This document shows, one piece after another, positions 23,174 through 30,454 of a stretch of DNA of 64,000 nt. The DNA is from Mesorhizobium sp. WSM3862 (lineage in GTDB: Bacteria > Pseudomonadota > Alphaproteobacteria > Rhizobiales > Rhizobiaceae), in assembly GCF_002294985.1 (NCBI RefSeq), contig NZ_NSGE01000015.1:58487-122486 (forward strand), given 5' to 3'. The position numbers and the translations under genes were made by a program. The notes below the pieces were generated by a model that saw nothing but the letters and a program-made list of their open reading frames with translations, had not been told where the DNA came from and ran no database searches. Every line of letters starts with the position of its first letter. Within the stretch, counting starts at the first letter, position 1.

Positions 23174-24300
23174 GCTTGCGGGACTTGGATCAATCGAGCC
23201 GCCACCCGGTCGTTTGATTGATCGAGAAACTGCTTCGGTCGCGCATTCATGATTGGGATTTCGACGAAGCGGGTCAACGCAACCGCCGCGGCGAACCCAA
23301 CGACAGGGCCGATAACCGGTGTCAGTGCATACGCTCCGGCTAACAGCATTGCGTGAGCGGTAAGGCCAAATACCTGCACATGCAGCAGATATAAGGTGTA
23401 GGCGTGCCGACTGAGATACATTACGGGAGCCTTGAAGGCGTAGTGTCCGCTCTTTAGCCGAGTAGATCCAACGACCAGAAGGGCGCTCCCGAGTGCCGAG
23501 GTTACGAATGCCCCGTTCGAAATCCAAATATCGGAGGACGCAAGGTGTTCGGCGACCAAGGGGAACCACGCCGGCAAGGGCAGAATAATCGCGCCCGCAA
23601 GACTGCAAATAGCATTGGCCCGGACCGACAACGAGATTCCCCTCGTCAGGTAGGCGGCTAATGTGCCGTAGGCAATTGCATCCAGTTGCAGCGGAACCAT
23701 CTTGCGCAGTCCGGCGCTCCAATCCAGAGCGAACCAATGCCAGCCGAGATAGCGAAGCGACGCTGGAACAATCAGGAATGCGATGATTGCCACCAAGGCT
23801 CCCTTGCGAGGTAAAACAGCTAGAGCCCCAAACAGGGCGATTGGAAAAAGAAGGTAAAACCATTCCTCGACAGTCAGAGACCAGGAGACCGAGAAGAACT
23901 CGAGCTTGAATTGCGTCGCGAAATTTTGCGTCAGCGTCAAAAACTGCAGAAGTTTGAAATTGCTGCCGCCATCTATGCGAGCAATTGCAACGCTGATGCA
24001 GAGGGCTACCAGATAGCAAGGAATGGTGCGAAGCCAGCGCCTCGCCCAAAAGCGCCGAAGCAGATCAAGGGCGAAGGGGCGTTCGGCTATTTCCAGCAGG
24101 ATGTTCCCGATCAGGTAACCCGATAGGGCAAAGAAGATCTCCACGCCATAGAAACCGGGGTTTAAAACGCCAAATGGCGGCGGCGTGAAGCCCCATATGA
24201 TTGCACCGCCAACGCTATAATGTCCGATAAGCACAAGCAAAATAGCCGCAGCACGCACTACATCGAGACCAAAAATGCGGCCGTTAGCTTCGTGAGACAT
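23170..24300 (-). CDS. Membrane acyltransferase, OafA/acyltransferase-3 family
   Basis: 376 residues. GLDVVRAAAILLVLIGHYS has the R-x10-H signature of acyltransferase 3, then GFYGVEIFFALSGYLIGNIL, LEFFSVSWSLTVEEWFYLLFP with the SLTVEEWFY motif, and a C-terminal FVEIPIMN. About ten membrane segments. Such enzymes transfer acetyl groups to O-antigen, exopolysaccharide or Nod factors. It is on the opposite strand and overlaps the fibre stop by 4 bases, so it looks like lysogenic-conversion cargo that could change the receptor and exclude related phages. Confidence 0.92.
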   Translation of the reverse strand: MSHEANGRIFGLDVVRAAAILLVLIGHYSVGGAIIWGFTPPPFGVLNPGFYGVEIFFALSGYLIGNILLEIAERPFALDLLRRFWARRWLRTIPCYLVALCISVAIARIDGGSNFKLLQFLTLTQNFATQFKLEFFSVSWSLTVEEWFYLLFPIALFGALAVLPRKGALVAIIAFLIVPASLRYLGWHWFALDWSAGLRKMVPLQLDAIAYGTLAAYLTRGISLSVRANAICSLAGAIILPLPAWFPLVAEHLASSDIWISNGAFVTSALGSALLVVGSTRLKSGHYAFKAPVMYLSRHAYTLYLLHVQVFGLTAHAMLLAGAYALTPVIGPVVGFAAAVALTRFVEIPIMNARPKQFLDQSNDRVAARLIQVPQA

Positions 24301-24391
24301 CGTCCGCCCTTAGCACAACTACCTCGCACAAACAAATAGAGACCTGCGGTTCCGGTGCCGCGCCTACGCATCCCAAAAGGACATCCCCAAA

Positions 24392-24883
24392 ATGAACCTC
24401 GATTTTGGCTGCACTCGCCTCATCCTGGCGAAGTGCACCGCCGAAGGATTGCTGCGCAATCAGGCGGCTTATGTGCTGGCGACGGCATGGCACGAATCCG
24501 GCCATACCATGCGGCCGGTGCGCGAGATGGGCGGCGAAACCTATCTGCGCAGCAAAGCCTATTACCCGTATGTCGGCATGGGTTTCGTGCAGCTGACGTG
24601 GAAGCGTAACTACGAATTCGCCAGCAAGAAGCTCGGCGTCGACTTCGTTGCCAATCCTCGGCTGCTGCTTGATCCCGAACACGCTGGCAACATCATCGTC
24701 CGCGGCATGGAGCAAGGCTGGTTTACAGGCAAGAAGCTAGCCGACTACATCACGCTGCAGGCGTCGAATTTCCAAGGCGCGCGCCGCATCATCAACGGCA
24801 TGGATAGAGCCGCGCTGATCGCCGGCTATGCCGTGCAATATGACGCCGACCTGAAGGCGATTGGCTATGGCGTTGGTTCCTAA
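24392..24883 (+). CDS. Endolysin, glycoside hydrolase 19 / lysozyme-like
   Basis: 163 residues. AYVLATAWHESGHTMRPVREMGGETYLRSKAYYPYVGMGFVQLTWKRNYEFASKKLG has the GH19/lysozyme pattern with catalytic Glu in WHES and the G-GFVQLTWKRNY substrate loop. No signal peptide, so it needs a holin. It is followed immediately by overlapping small membrane proteins and spanins, confirming the lysis-cassette role. Confidence 0.88.
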   Translation: MNLDFGCTRLILAKCTAEGLLRNQAAYVLATAWHESGHTMRPVREMGGETYLRSKAYYPYVGMGFVQLTWKRNYEFASKKLGVDFVANPRLLLDPEHAGNIIVRGMEQGWFTGKKLADYITLQASNFQGARRIINGMDRAALIAGYAVQYDADLKAIGYGVGS

Positions 24884-25130
24884 GGGCCGCACCTTCAGCA
24901 AGCGGCTCGTTGTTGTGTGCGCAGCTCTCGCCTGGTGCGCGCTGTTCTATGCGATCTATGCCGGCCAGCCGACCGTTGCCGTTGCCGGCTTCTCGTTCAT
25001 AGCCGCCGTCGCAGGTGGGTACATGGGCGTCGGCCACATGGACTTGCGCGCGCTTCTCACGTCGCTTGCCGCTAATCCGGGCGGCGGCTTGCCAGAACCC
25101 CCACCAATCCAAATGCAGGATCCGAAATAA
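24867..25130 (+). CDS. Holin-like membrane protein
   Basis: 87 residues. Two hydrophobic helices (VVVCAALAWCALFYAIYA and TVAVAGFSFIAAVAGGYMGVG) separated by a short turn, a positively charged N-terminus and a Pro-rich tail. Begins inside the endolysin gene and ends by overlapping the next ATG (ATAATG). Holins make the pores that release endolysin; the call is by topology and location. Confidence 0.65.
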   Translation: MALVPKGRTFSKRLVVVCAALAWCALFYAIYAGQPTVAVAGFSFIAAVAGGYMGVGHMDLRALLTSLAANPGGGLPEPPPIQMQDPK

Positions 25131-25240
25131 TGGAAAACCTGAAAGAGTTGATGGCCGCCAATCTTCGTGAGGCTTGGGCGCGCGCGCTGCCGTATGCCTA
25201 CGGCTTCGCGGCTGGCGTCATCGTTGGGTGGCTGCTGTGA
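25130..25240 (+). CDS. Very small membrane protein in the lysis cassette
   Basis: 36 residues: an amphipathic N-terminal part (MENLKELMAANLREAWARAL) and one hydrophobic segment (YAYGFAAGVIVGWLL). The start overlaps the previous stop. Possibly a second holin or antiholin. Too short for standard gene calling. Confidence 0.5.
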   Translation: MENLKELMAANLREAWARALPYAYGFAAGVIVGWLL

Positions 25241-25284
25241 ACCAGTTGACACTCAGTTTTGACGCGAAGCAAGCAAGTGACTTC

Positions 25285-25503
25285 CTATCGTCGCTTGCCG
25301 AGGCCGCTAAGCGTTTTCCTGAATTTGGCGAGGCTCTTGTCGACTTCATTGAGGCCGGCGAGGAGCTTTTTCTTCTCAAGTGCGATTGTCACTCCGCACC
25401 CGGCACAAACGAAATCGCTGTGGGCCTTTATCCAAGCGATAGTCTTGCTCGTCTTGTGACGGCATTTCGGGCAAGGAATCTCGATTTCGGCCTTGTCGAA
25501 CAT
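25285..25503 (-). CDS. Small zinc-ribbon protein, reversed inside the lysis cassette
   Basis: 72 residues. CPKC (residues 11-14) and CAGC (33-36) form a classical four-Cys zinc ribbon; the rest is a basic helix (LLAGLNEVDKSLAKFRKTL). The G-rich ribosome site GGGGGTG lies 5 bases before ATG 25503, and third codon positions are strongly GC-rich on this strand, supporting this strand rather than the overlapping plus-strand frame 25237-25563. Likely DNA- or RNA-binding cargo; function unknown. Confidence 0.75.
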   Translation of the reverse strand: MFDKAEIEIPCPKCRHKTSKTIAWIKAHSDFVCAGCGVTIALEKKKLLAGLNEVDKSLAKFRKTLSGLGKRR

Positions 25504-25559
25504 TTGCACCCCCAAGTTGCGTCAGCGCAACTCAGCACAAGCATTGGGGATTCGCAACC

Positions 25560-25937
25560 GTGATCGCCCTCTTGGATAAACTCACCGGCGGATACGCGCG
25601 CCTTATCGTCTACGGACTAGTCGCCGCGGTGATCGTCGGCGCTTTTGGCTACACCTACCATGCCGGCTACGCCTCTGCGGCCGGCGCGTGGTCCGCCAAG
25701 TACGAGCACCGGGAAGCGGAGATTGCCAAGGCGACCGCCGCGGAGATTTCCCGCCAGGCGCAGGCCAACGCGCAGGCGAAAGCCATAGAGGCCAAGCACC
25801 TCGAGCAACTCGCGGCCGACAACGCCGCACTAGAACAGCGTATTAAGGGACTATCAGATGAAGCGGACGCTGACCCTGATCGCGATCGGCCTGCTTTGTC
25901 TGACAGCAGCCGGCTGCGCATCGACTCAGTCCATTAA
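25560..25937 (+). CDS. Inner-membrane spanin (Rz-like)
   Basis: 125 residues from GTG 25560. One N-terminal membrane segment (LIVYGLVAAVIVGAFGYTY), then a long helical periplasmic part rich in Ala/Gln/Glu (YEHREAEIAKATAAEISRQAQANAQAKAIEAKHLEQLA). The outer-membrane spanin gene begins within its last third in another frame, the hallmark of Rz/Rz1 pairs, which fuse the two membranes in the final step of lysis. Confidence 0.85.
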   Translation: MIALLDKLTGGYARLIVYGLVAAVIVGAFGYTYHAGYASAAGAWSAKYEHREAEIAKATAAEISRQAQANAQAKAIEAKHLEQLAADNAALEQRIKGLSDEADADPDRDRPALSDSSRLRIDSVH

Positions 25938-26166
25938 GGTGACTGTGCCGCCTCCTGCGCTGGCACAGCCAGATAGGGCACTCGTAGCGGCATGCGCTCG
26001 CCCGGTGCGCCTGGCGCAGGATGGCGTGTTGACGCAGATCACGGGGGAGCGGCTCTGGATTTCGGACCGCAAGGCGCTCATTGAGTGCGGTCGCAGCAAG
26101 AAGGCCTTGCGCGACTTCTACCAGGAGCGCGACGCCGCGATCGTCGGCGGGAAGGTGGGCCAGTGA
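25858..26166 (+). CDS. Outer-membrane spanin lipoprotein (Rz1-like)
   Basis: 102 residues. Signal peptide with lipobox LTAAGC (Cys near residue 19), then a Pro-containing segment (VTVPPPALAQPDRAL). Overlaps the inner spanin by 80 bases in the +1 frame. The C-terminal half (ISDRKALIECGRSKKALRDFY) is conserved in rhizobial prophages. Its stop overlaps the GTG start of the next gene (GTGA). Confidence 0.86.
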   Translation: MKRTLTLIAIGLLCLTAAGCASTQSIKVTVPPPALAQPDRALVAACARPVRLAQDGVLTQITGERLWISDRKALIECGRSKKALRDFYQERDAAIVGGKVGQ

Positions 26167-26462
26167 CCGCTGAGCAAATCATGGCAGCGGTCGCCTTTGG
26201 CATTACCGTGATTGGTTTCATCTTTGGCGCATTCTGGAGAATGTGGGGATTGATCAAGGAAGCGGGCGAGAAGGGCGACAAGGCGCAGCGCGACCTGGCC
26301 GCGCACAAGTTGCACGCCGCCGAGACGTTCGCCACCAAGGCCGGCATGCAGGAGCAGACGGCGCAACTGCTTCGCGCCATTGAAAGCGTCGGCAGCCGCA
26401 TCGACGGATTGCACGAACGGCTCGACCGCGCATTCGAGCGTCCGGTGAGGCGGGCTGGGTAG
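26163..26462 (+). CDS. Small membrane protein with coiled coil
   Basis: 99 residues from GTG 26163. N-terminal helix VAFGITVIGFIFGAFWRMWGLI crosses the membrane once; the rest is a charged helix (HKLHAAETFATKAGMQEQTAQLLRAIESVGSRIDGLHERLDRAFERP). This type follows spanins in several prophages and may be an accessory lysis or superinfection protein. No enzyme motif. Confidence 0.65.
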   Translation: MTAEQIMAAVAFGITVIGFIFGAFWRMWGLIKEAGEKGDKAQRDLAAHKLHAAETFATKAGMQEQTAQLLRAIESVGSRIDGLHERLDRAFERPVRRAG

Positions 26463-26529
26463 GGAGGGTGGCGGAACGCCTGTGAAACGATTTCGTTAAC
26501 GAAGTATGTCACGATGGCCAATGTATGAA

Positions 26530-26567
26530 ATTGTGCGCCGCACAATGGCGCCGTATTGTGCGCGCAT
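26530..26567. promoter_or_regulatory. Palindromic operator before the toxin-antitoxin pair
   Basis: ATTGTGCG-C-CGCACAAT at 26530-26546 is a perfect 8-base inverted repeat with one central base. A second half-site, ATTGTGCGCGCAT, follows at 26555-26567. It lies about 75-110 bases before the antitoxin-like gene, where an autoregulatory operator would be expected. Confidence 0.6.
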
Positions 26568-26641
26568 ATCGTTCCGACGTATAACCCGACTCAAGCTCAT
26601 CGGAGGCTTCTCTCGGATCGCGCCGGGAGAAGGAGCATCAC

Positions 26642-27121
26642 ATGACGACTGCCTTGGAAGTAGCCGACTGGTTTCTTGGTTCGATTGACCGGGAATCAGG
26701 AGACTCGATTACCCATCTGAAGCTTCAGAAGCTCGTGTACTATGCGCAGGCTTGGGCGCTCGCGCTACAGGGACGCCCGCTCTTCGATGAGGAATTAAAG
26801 GCTTGGGCTCACGGCCCGGTGGCGGAGAGCGTCTATAGGGCTAACGAAGGCTCCTCTTGGAATGCATTGCCGGCTCCGAAACATTTACCTGAATTTGAGC
26901 CTGAGATCGCGGAGTTGTTGGGGGAGATTTTGGCTTCTTATGGCGGCTTCTCCGCCAAGCAGCTTGAACAGATGACACATGCCGAACTTCCTTGGAAAGA
27001 AGCCCGTGGTAACTTGCCGCCAGAGGCGCGATCAAATAATGTAATAAAGAAGGAAACGATGCGTTCCTTCTATGCGGAATTGTATGCTGCGGCATCTGAT
27101 GGCGGCAAAGAAGAATCTTAA
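26642..27121 (+). CDS. Panacea-domain (DUF4065/SocA-like) antitoxin
   Basis: 159 residues. ALEVADWFLGSIDRESGDSITHLKLQKLVYYAQAWALAL and FDEELKAWAHGPVAESVY match the Panacea domain (DUF4065), a versatile antitoxin core found in many prophage toxin-antitoxin pairs. The toxin-like gene starts 23 bases before its end, and a palindrome lies upstream. It may stabilise the prophage or exclude other phages. Ribosome site AAGGAG. Confidence 0.87.
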   Translation: MTTALEVADWFLGSIDRESGDSITHLKLQKLVYYAQAWALALQGRPLFDEELKAWAHGPVAESVYRANEGSSWNALPAPKHLPEFEPEIAELLGEILASYGGFSAKQLEQMTHAELPWKEARGNLPPEARSNNVIKKETMRSFYAELYAAASDGGKEES

Positions 27122-27557
27122 ACGAATTGCTCAATCTCAGAGGGAGAGCGCGGTTACGCTTTCTCCGCTTGAAAAGATTGTAGTGAATTTCGGTCGCCAG
27201 CCGGAGCATGAAGTTCCGCACGTCAACCTCAAGTATTTTCATTACGAGCATCAGTGCCTATCCGCGTGGAGACCTGAGGAGTTGAAGGCCCTCAGCGCTT
27301 TTGTCGGAAAGCTTCGCAAAAGTAAGTGGCACAACATTCAGATGAGCGGCGGCTCTCTTGGTCATAAGACTGGTTTTGGGTACACTCCACACAAGAACCG
27401 GAATTCGCTCCCGAGTCATCCAGAGATCGACAAGATCAGTGAAGACATTACATTTTTCGAGTTAAGAGTGGCCCGGGAGATGCGTGTTCATGGGTTTCGG
27501 TGCCTAGACGCATTTTACCTGGTTTGGTTGGACAAAGACCACGAAGTGTATTCCTGA
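27099..27557 (+). CDS. Panacea-partner toxin (putative)
   Basis: 152 residues, overlapping the Panacea gene by 23 bases. The central part has WHNIQMSGGSLGHKTGFGYT, and the C-terminal segment FFELRVAREMRVHGFRCLDAFYLVWLDKDHEVYS follows the pattern F-x-lRV--e-RvhGfr--d-FYlvWLD--H-vY, seen in proteins next to DUF4065 antitoxins and thought to be RelE-like or translation-inhibiting toxins. Function as toxin is inferred from genomic pairing; no catalytic residues are assigned. Confidence 0.7.
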   Translation: MAAKKNLKRIAQSQRESAVTLSPLEKIVVNFGRQPEHEVPHVNLKYFHYEHQCLSAWRPEELKALSAFVGKLRKSKWHNIQMSGGSLGHKTGFGYTPHKNRNSLPSHPEIDKISEDITFFELRVAREMRVHGFRCLDAFYLVWLDKDHEVYS

Positions 27558-27610
27558 CGAGTTGACCGCGCCTTCGAGCGCCCGTTCACCGAACGCACCG
27601 CACACAACAC

Positions 27611-27642
27611 GACCCGCCATCCGAAAGGTTGGCGGGTTTTTT
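27611..27642 (+). terminator. Intrinsic terminator after the toxin-antitoxin pair
   Basis: CCCGCCA (27613-27619) pairs with TGGCGGG, with a short TCCGAAAGGT loop, followed by TTTTTT. Position and T run fit termination of the plus-strand late/toxin operon. Confidence 0.85.
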
Positions 27643-27777
27643 GTTGGGCTGAATTTCCACAGGCACAGCGGCAATCGTTAAAACTTCTATCGGTCCGGTT
27701 AAGGTCTCAGTCAGGCGCTGTCGACCATGTTCCGAGCGTTGCCTAGACAGGTGAACGACTAACCCCGTTCACCACGG

Positions 27778-27807
27778 CCCGCTGCTTCGGCAGCGGGTCT
27801 TTTTTTG
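27778..27807 (+). terminator. Second intrinsic terminator
   Basis: CCCGCTGC-TTCG-GCAGCGGG is a perfect 8-base stem with a UUCG tetraloop followed by TCTTTTTTT. It backs up the first one and shields the reversed zinc-finger gene that ends at 27810. Confidence 0.9.
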
Positions 27808-27809
27808 TT

Positions 27810-27992
27810 TCAAGCATCCATTTCAAGCGGCTCGTGCTCCGGCTGCTCATGCCAGATGACCTGCCGGAGATCCTGGCGATCGACCAGCTGGCCGCACCTC
27901 CTGCATTTGTAGAAATGGTCTCTGGGCGACGGAGGTTGTCCGCCGTGGCGTTTACCGGTTATGGGCGGCCCGAGGTCGGAAAGCTTCGTCAT
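27810..27992 (-). CDS. Small zinc-finger protein divergent from the DNA ligase
   Basis: 60 residues from the ATG of MTKLSDLGPPITGKRHGGQP, with GAGAGG two to eight bases upstream. FYKCRRCGQLVDRQDLRQVIWHEQPEHEP contains CxxC and a pair of His, enough for one zinc site. Similar short proteins occur beside LigD-like ligases in rhizobia, a link I recall but cannot check. It shares an 84-base intergenic region with the ligase. Confidence 0.75.
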   Translation of the reverse strand: MTKLSDLGPPITGKRHGGQPPSPRDHFYKCRRCGQLVDRQDLRQVIWHEQPEHEPLEMDA

Positions 27993-28076
27993 GACCTCTC
28001 TTCCATGCAATTTCGCTAAAATGCTCCGGAACCGATATCCTCGTGGCAGCTTGAATCCCGGTTTTGGAGTGTGTGC

Positions 28077-28967
28077 ATGCCTAACACCACTGAGCGGCTG
28101 AAGTTCATTCGTCAGCTCGAGCCGGTCCAGGTCGAGACGCCTCCCGTCAGCGACGAGTGGCTGCACGAGATCAAATATGACGGCTTCCGCACGCAGGTGA
28201 TCCTCGATTGGGCTGGCGCCCGTGCATTCACCCGAACGGGCATAGATTGGTCAAAGCGCTACTGGCCGGTTGTCGCGGCGGCGGAGAAGCTTCCTGCTAA
28301 GTCATTTATCCTCGATGGCGAGATGATTGCGCCCGAACCTGATGGCCGGCCGAACTTCCACGCGCTGCACTCACGACTGACGTGGAACGCCGAACTGCTC
28401 GCGTTCGTGGCTTTCGATATCCTGCACCTGGACGGTGAGGACTTGCGCGCACGGCCAGCGATGGATCGAAAGGCAATACTCTGGGATCTGGTGAAGCCGG
28501 CGGACGGCCTCATTCAATACAGCGAGCATGTCGTTGGTGGTGGCGCCGAGTTCTACCAGGCGATCGACAAGATGGGGCTCGAGGGCATGGTGTCCAAGCG
28601 CGCCAGCAGCCCGTACCGCGGCGGCAAGTCCGACGCGTGGGTGAAGACAAAATGCTGGGAGGTTGGAGACTTCGAGATCCTCGGCATCAAACGCGAGCCG
28701 GGCAAGCCTACGGCGGCGCTAATGGCTCGCGAGGGCAAGTATGCCGGTGCGGCTGCGATATCGCTCACGCGGCAAGCGCAGGAGCGTCTGTGGCGCCGTG
28801 TAGAGCGGAGCAGGGCGGTCAAGCCGCAGCGCCCAGTGCCGGTGGCTTTCGACGGCGCCAAGGTGGAGTGGGTCAAGCCCGGGATCAAGGCGCGGGTCAA
28901 GTTTCTCCGCGGTGAGCACAAGTTGCGCCATGCGACCGTGCAGGCTTTCCGAGATGAAGGAACCTAA
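28077..28967 (+). CDS. ATP-dependent DNA ligase (LigC/LigD-type catalytic domain)
   Basis: 296 residues. Motif I HEIKYDGFR with the adenylated Lys (near residue 34), motif III FVAFDILHLDG, motif IV GLEGMVSKR and motif V AWVKTKCW are all present, followed by a C-terminal OB-fold (FEILGIKREPG...VKPGIKARVKFLRGEHKLRHATVQAF). Such stand-alone ligases act in non-homologous end joining or phage DNA repair. No Ku or polymerase gene is visible nearby. GGAG lies 7 bases before ATG 28077. Confidence 0.93.
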   Translation: MPNTTERLKFIRQLEPVQVETPPVSDEWLHEIKYDGFRTQVILDWAGARAFTRTGIDWSKRYWPVVAAAEKLPAKSFILDGEMIAPEPDGRPNFHALHSRLTWNAELLAFVAFDILHLDGEDLRARPAMDRKAILWDLVKPADGLIQYSEHVVGGGAEFYQAIDKMGLEGMVSKRASSPYRGGKSDAWVKTKCWEVGDFEILGIKREPGKPTAALMAREGKYAGAAAISLTRQAQERLWRRVERSRAVKPQRPVPVAFDGAKVEWVKPGIKARVKFLRGEHKLRHATVQAFRDEGT

Positions 28968-28993
28968 AGCCGCCCCCCCCGGATTCTCTCGCC

Positions 28994-29214
28994 ATGAGCA
29001 CGCGTGGGATCAATTTCCTAGACCGGTGGATGGCACAGCATCTGCCAAACGCAATTAGTGATGATCCTATGGCCATCGTCTACCTAGTCGACGAAGCGAT
29101 GAACGCCGCGGAGGCCGAGGGCATCGATCCCGACGAAATCAGCCAGGAAGTCGGCAGCCTTTCGAGGTGTTTCTCCGGGCGATGCAGAACCGCGAGGGCG
29201 GCTTGGCGGCCTAG
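28994..29214 (+). pseudogene. DUF768-like gene with a one-base frameshift
   Basis: The first 55 codons encode FLDRWMAQHLPNAISDDP and YLVDEAMNAAEAEGIDPDEI, then EVGS, the typical rhizobial DUF768 start. After about 29158 the frame runs into unlike sequence, but the frame starting one base off gives FEVFLRAMQNREGGLAA and stops at 29214, which is the normal DUF768 end. One missing base explains it. Either the gene is decayed or the base is a sequencing error. Confidence 0.75.
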
Positions 29215-29483
29215 TGGAAATTCTCCGACCAGTGTTCGGCCGTCGAATCGAGATCGACAAAACGGCCGATTGAGCGAAGGTAGGCAATGATCGCGAACTT
29301 CAGATGTCGCCTCTCGCCGAATTCTTCGCATACCCGGTCGACCTCTCTCCGCCGCCTCGGACGAATGTCCACCATGACGTAACCAAAATCATCGATAGCG
29401 CAGATATCGCAACCGGCTTCGATCACCGCGTCGACAAAGTCAGGAATGTCGCTCGGATTCATGATCTTCTTTATCCCGGCCAT
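29211..29483 (-). CDS. Small acidic hypothetical protein
   Basis: 90 residues. NPSDIPDFVDAVIEAGCDICAIDDFGYVMVDIRP followed by a charged helix (REVDRVCEEFGERRHLKFAIIAYLRSIGRFVDLD). The alternation of hydrophobic and acidic residues and the compact length look like a folded protein. Overlaps the DUF768 end by 4 bases in opposite direction. Family not recognised. Confidence 0.62.
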   Translation of the reverse strand: MAGIKKIMNPSDIPDFVDAVIEAGCDICAIDDFGYVMVDIRPRRRREVDRVCEEFGERRHLKFAIIAYLRSIGRFVDLDSTAEHWSENFH

Positions 29484-29860
29484 AGCTAAACCTGATCCTC
29501 AGTTGCGTGCACCCTGAGGTTGCCCGATCAAAGCCGGTGCCGCAACCTGCGCGATTACACAGGTTGCTTACGCGGGTGACGGCCAATGCCTATGAATTTT
29601 TGTTGATGCGCATCTGCCAATGAGCTGCTTAGATGCCGGGGATATAGTTCGGTTTGCGGCGATGGTGTCACCGACTTGAGAAGCGAACCGGATAGCTAGG
29701 CCCGCCGCTGCATCTTGGCGGGCCTAGTTCACCTCGTTGGCGGTCGGATCATCCGTTGCCTTCCACACAGTGCTCGGTTTCGGCGCCTGGTGCAGATCCG
29801 TTGGGGAGAGGTGGGTGAACTGGCGGGATGAGTGACGGATTAACGGGCACTCGCGCCGGC
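29484..29860. other. Non-coding stretch with an 11-base-pair hairpin
   Basis: No convincing gene on either strand. At 29696-29727 CTAGGCCCGCC and GGCGGGCCTAG form a perfect 11-base stem around a 10-base loop. It lacks a T run, so it is a weak terminator or structural element. The rest is featureless. Confidence 0.6.
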
Positions 29861-30139
29861 CTAGTCCTCGATTTCGTTGCCATCATCGTCCTCGTCAGAA
29901 CCGCGGTTCGCATCATCGAGGTACGTTTGGCAGCCCTCGTTGAAGGACCGACTGTTGGAACTGCAATCGCTTCCGTCTGAAATTTGGTTTTTCTCGGCCC
30001 AATCGTAGCCGGCCTTGTGACCAGAACAATCGACAGTGCAGTCATTCCCTCCGAAGGTTTGCTGAGCAAAGGAAGGTGTGATAAACACGGCTACTGTCGC
30101 AATCGCAACGGCCACAGGCAGCAACGCGCGAGTTTTCAT
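29861..30139 (-). CDS. Small secreted acidic protein
   Basis: 92 residues from ATG 30139. A clear signal peptide (LLPVAVAIATVAVFITPSFA), then four Cys in a short mature part (NDCTVDCSGHKAGYDWAEKN, SDCSSNSRSFNEGC) and an acidic tail. The GH-AGY-WAE motif is one I recall from small periplasmic proteins in rhizobia. The four Cys probably form disulfides. Function unknown. Confidence 0.75.
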   Translation of the reverse strand: MKTRALLPVAVAIATVAVFITPSFAQQTFGGNDCTVDCSGHKAGYDWAEKNQISDGSDCSSNSRSFNEGCQTYLDDANRGSDEDDDGNEIED

Positions 30140-30202
30140 TCGCAAGTACCTAGGTTGCTTGCGTGCCTCGCAACCGACCAGCGACTAAGGTTGGCTGCTA
30201 GC

Positions 30203-30337
30203 CTAGTGGCAATGGTATTCACCGGTCTGATGGTTCGTGTGGCACCCGTTCGAATCTGTGCCGCCGCTGTGCGCGTAAGCATTGATCGACAGAAAAATCG
30301 CCACCGACGTCAAAGCGGCCAGAATTGCTGCTTTCAT
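30203..30337 (-). CDS. Tiny secreted His/Cys-rich protein (YHYH-like)
   Basis: 44 residues: a signal peptide (ILAALTSVAIFLSINAYA) and a mature part HSGGTDSNGCHTNHQTGEYHCH, typical of YHYH-type metal-binding peptides. GGGAGGG lies 5 bases upstream. It probably binds Zn or Cu in the periplasm; too small for default gene callers. Confidence 0.8.
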   Translation of the reverse strand: MKAAILAALTSVAIFLSINAYAHSGGTDSNGCHTNHQTGEYHCH

Positions 30338-30454
30338 ATTGCCCTCCCAAGTAATCTCGCGCGACCAAATCATTGTTGCGGCCCGGATGCAAGGCCCGCA
30401 GCGGCTTATAGTGAAGGAGTTGCAACCCTTTTGCACAAGCTCCGGGCAGATGGG

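Noticed and set aside
25237..25563. Plus-strand frame in the lysis cassette with GTGA overlaps at both ends
   Set aside because: The minus strand shows a four-Cys zinc ribbon, a strong ribosome site and much better third-position GC. Kept only as an alternative in the findings.
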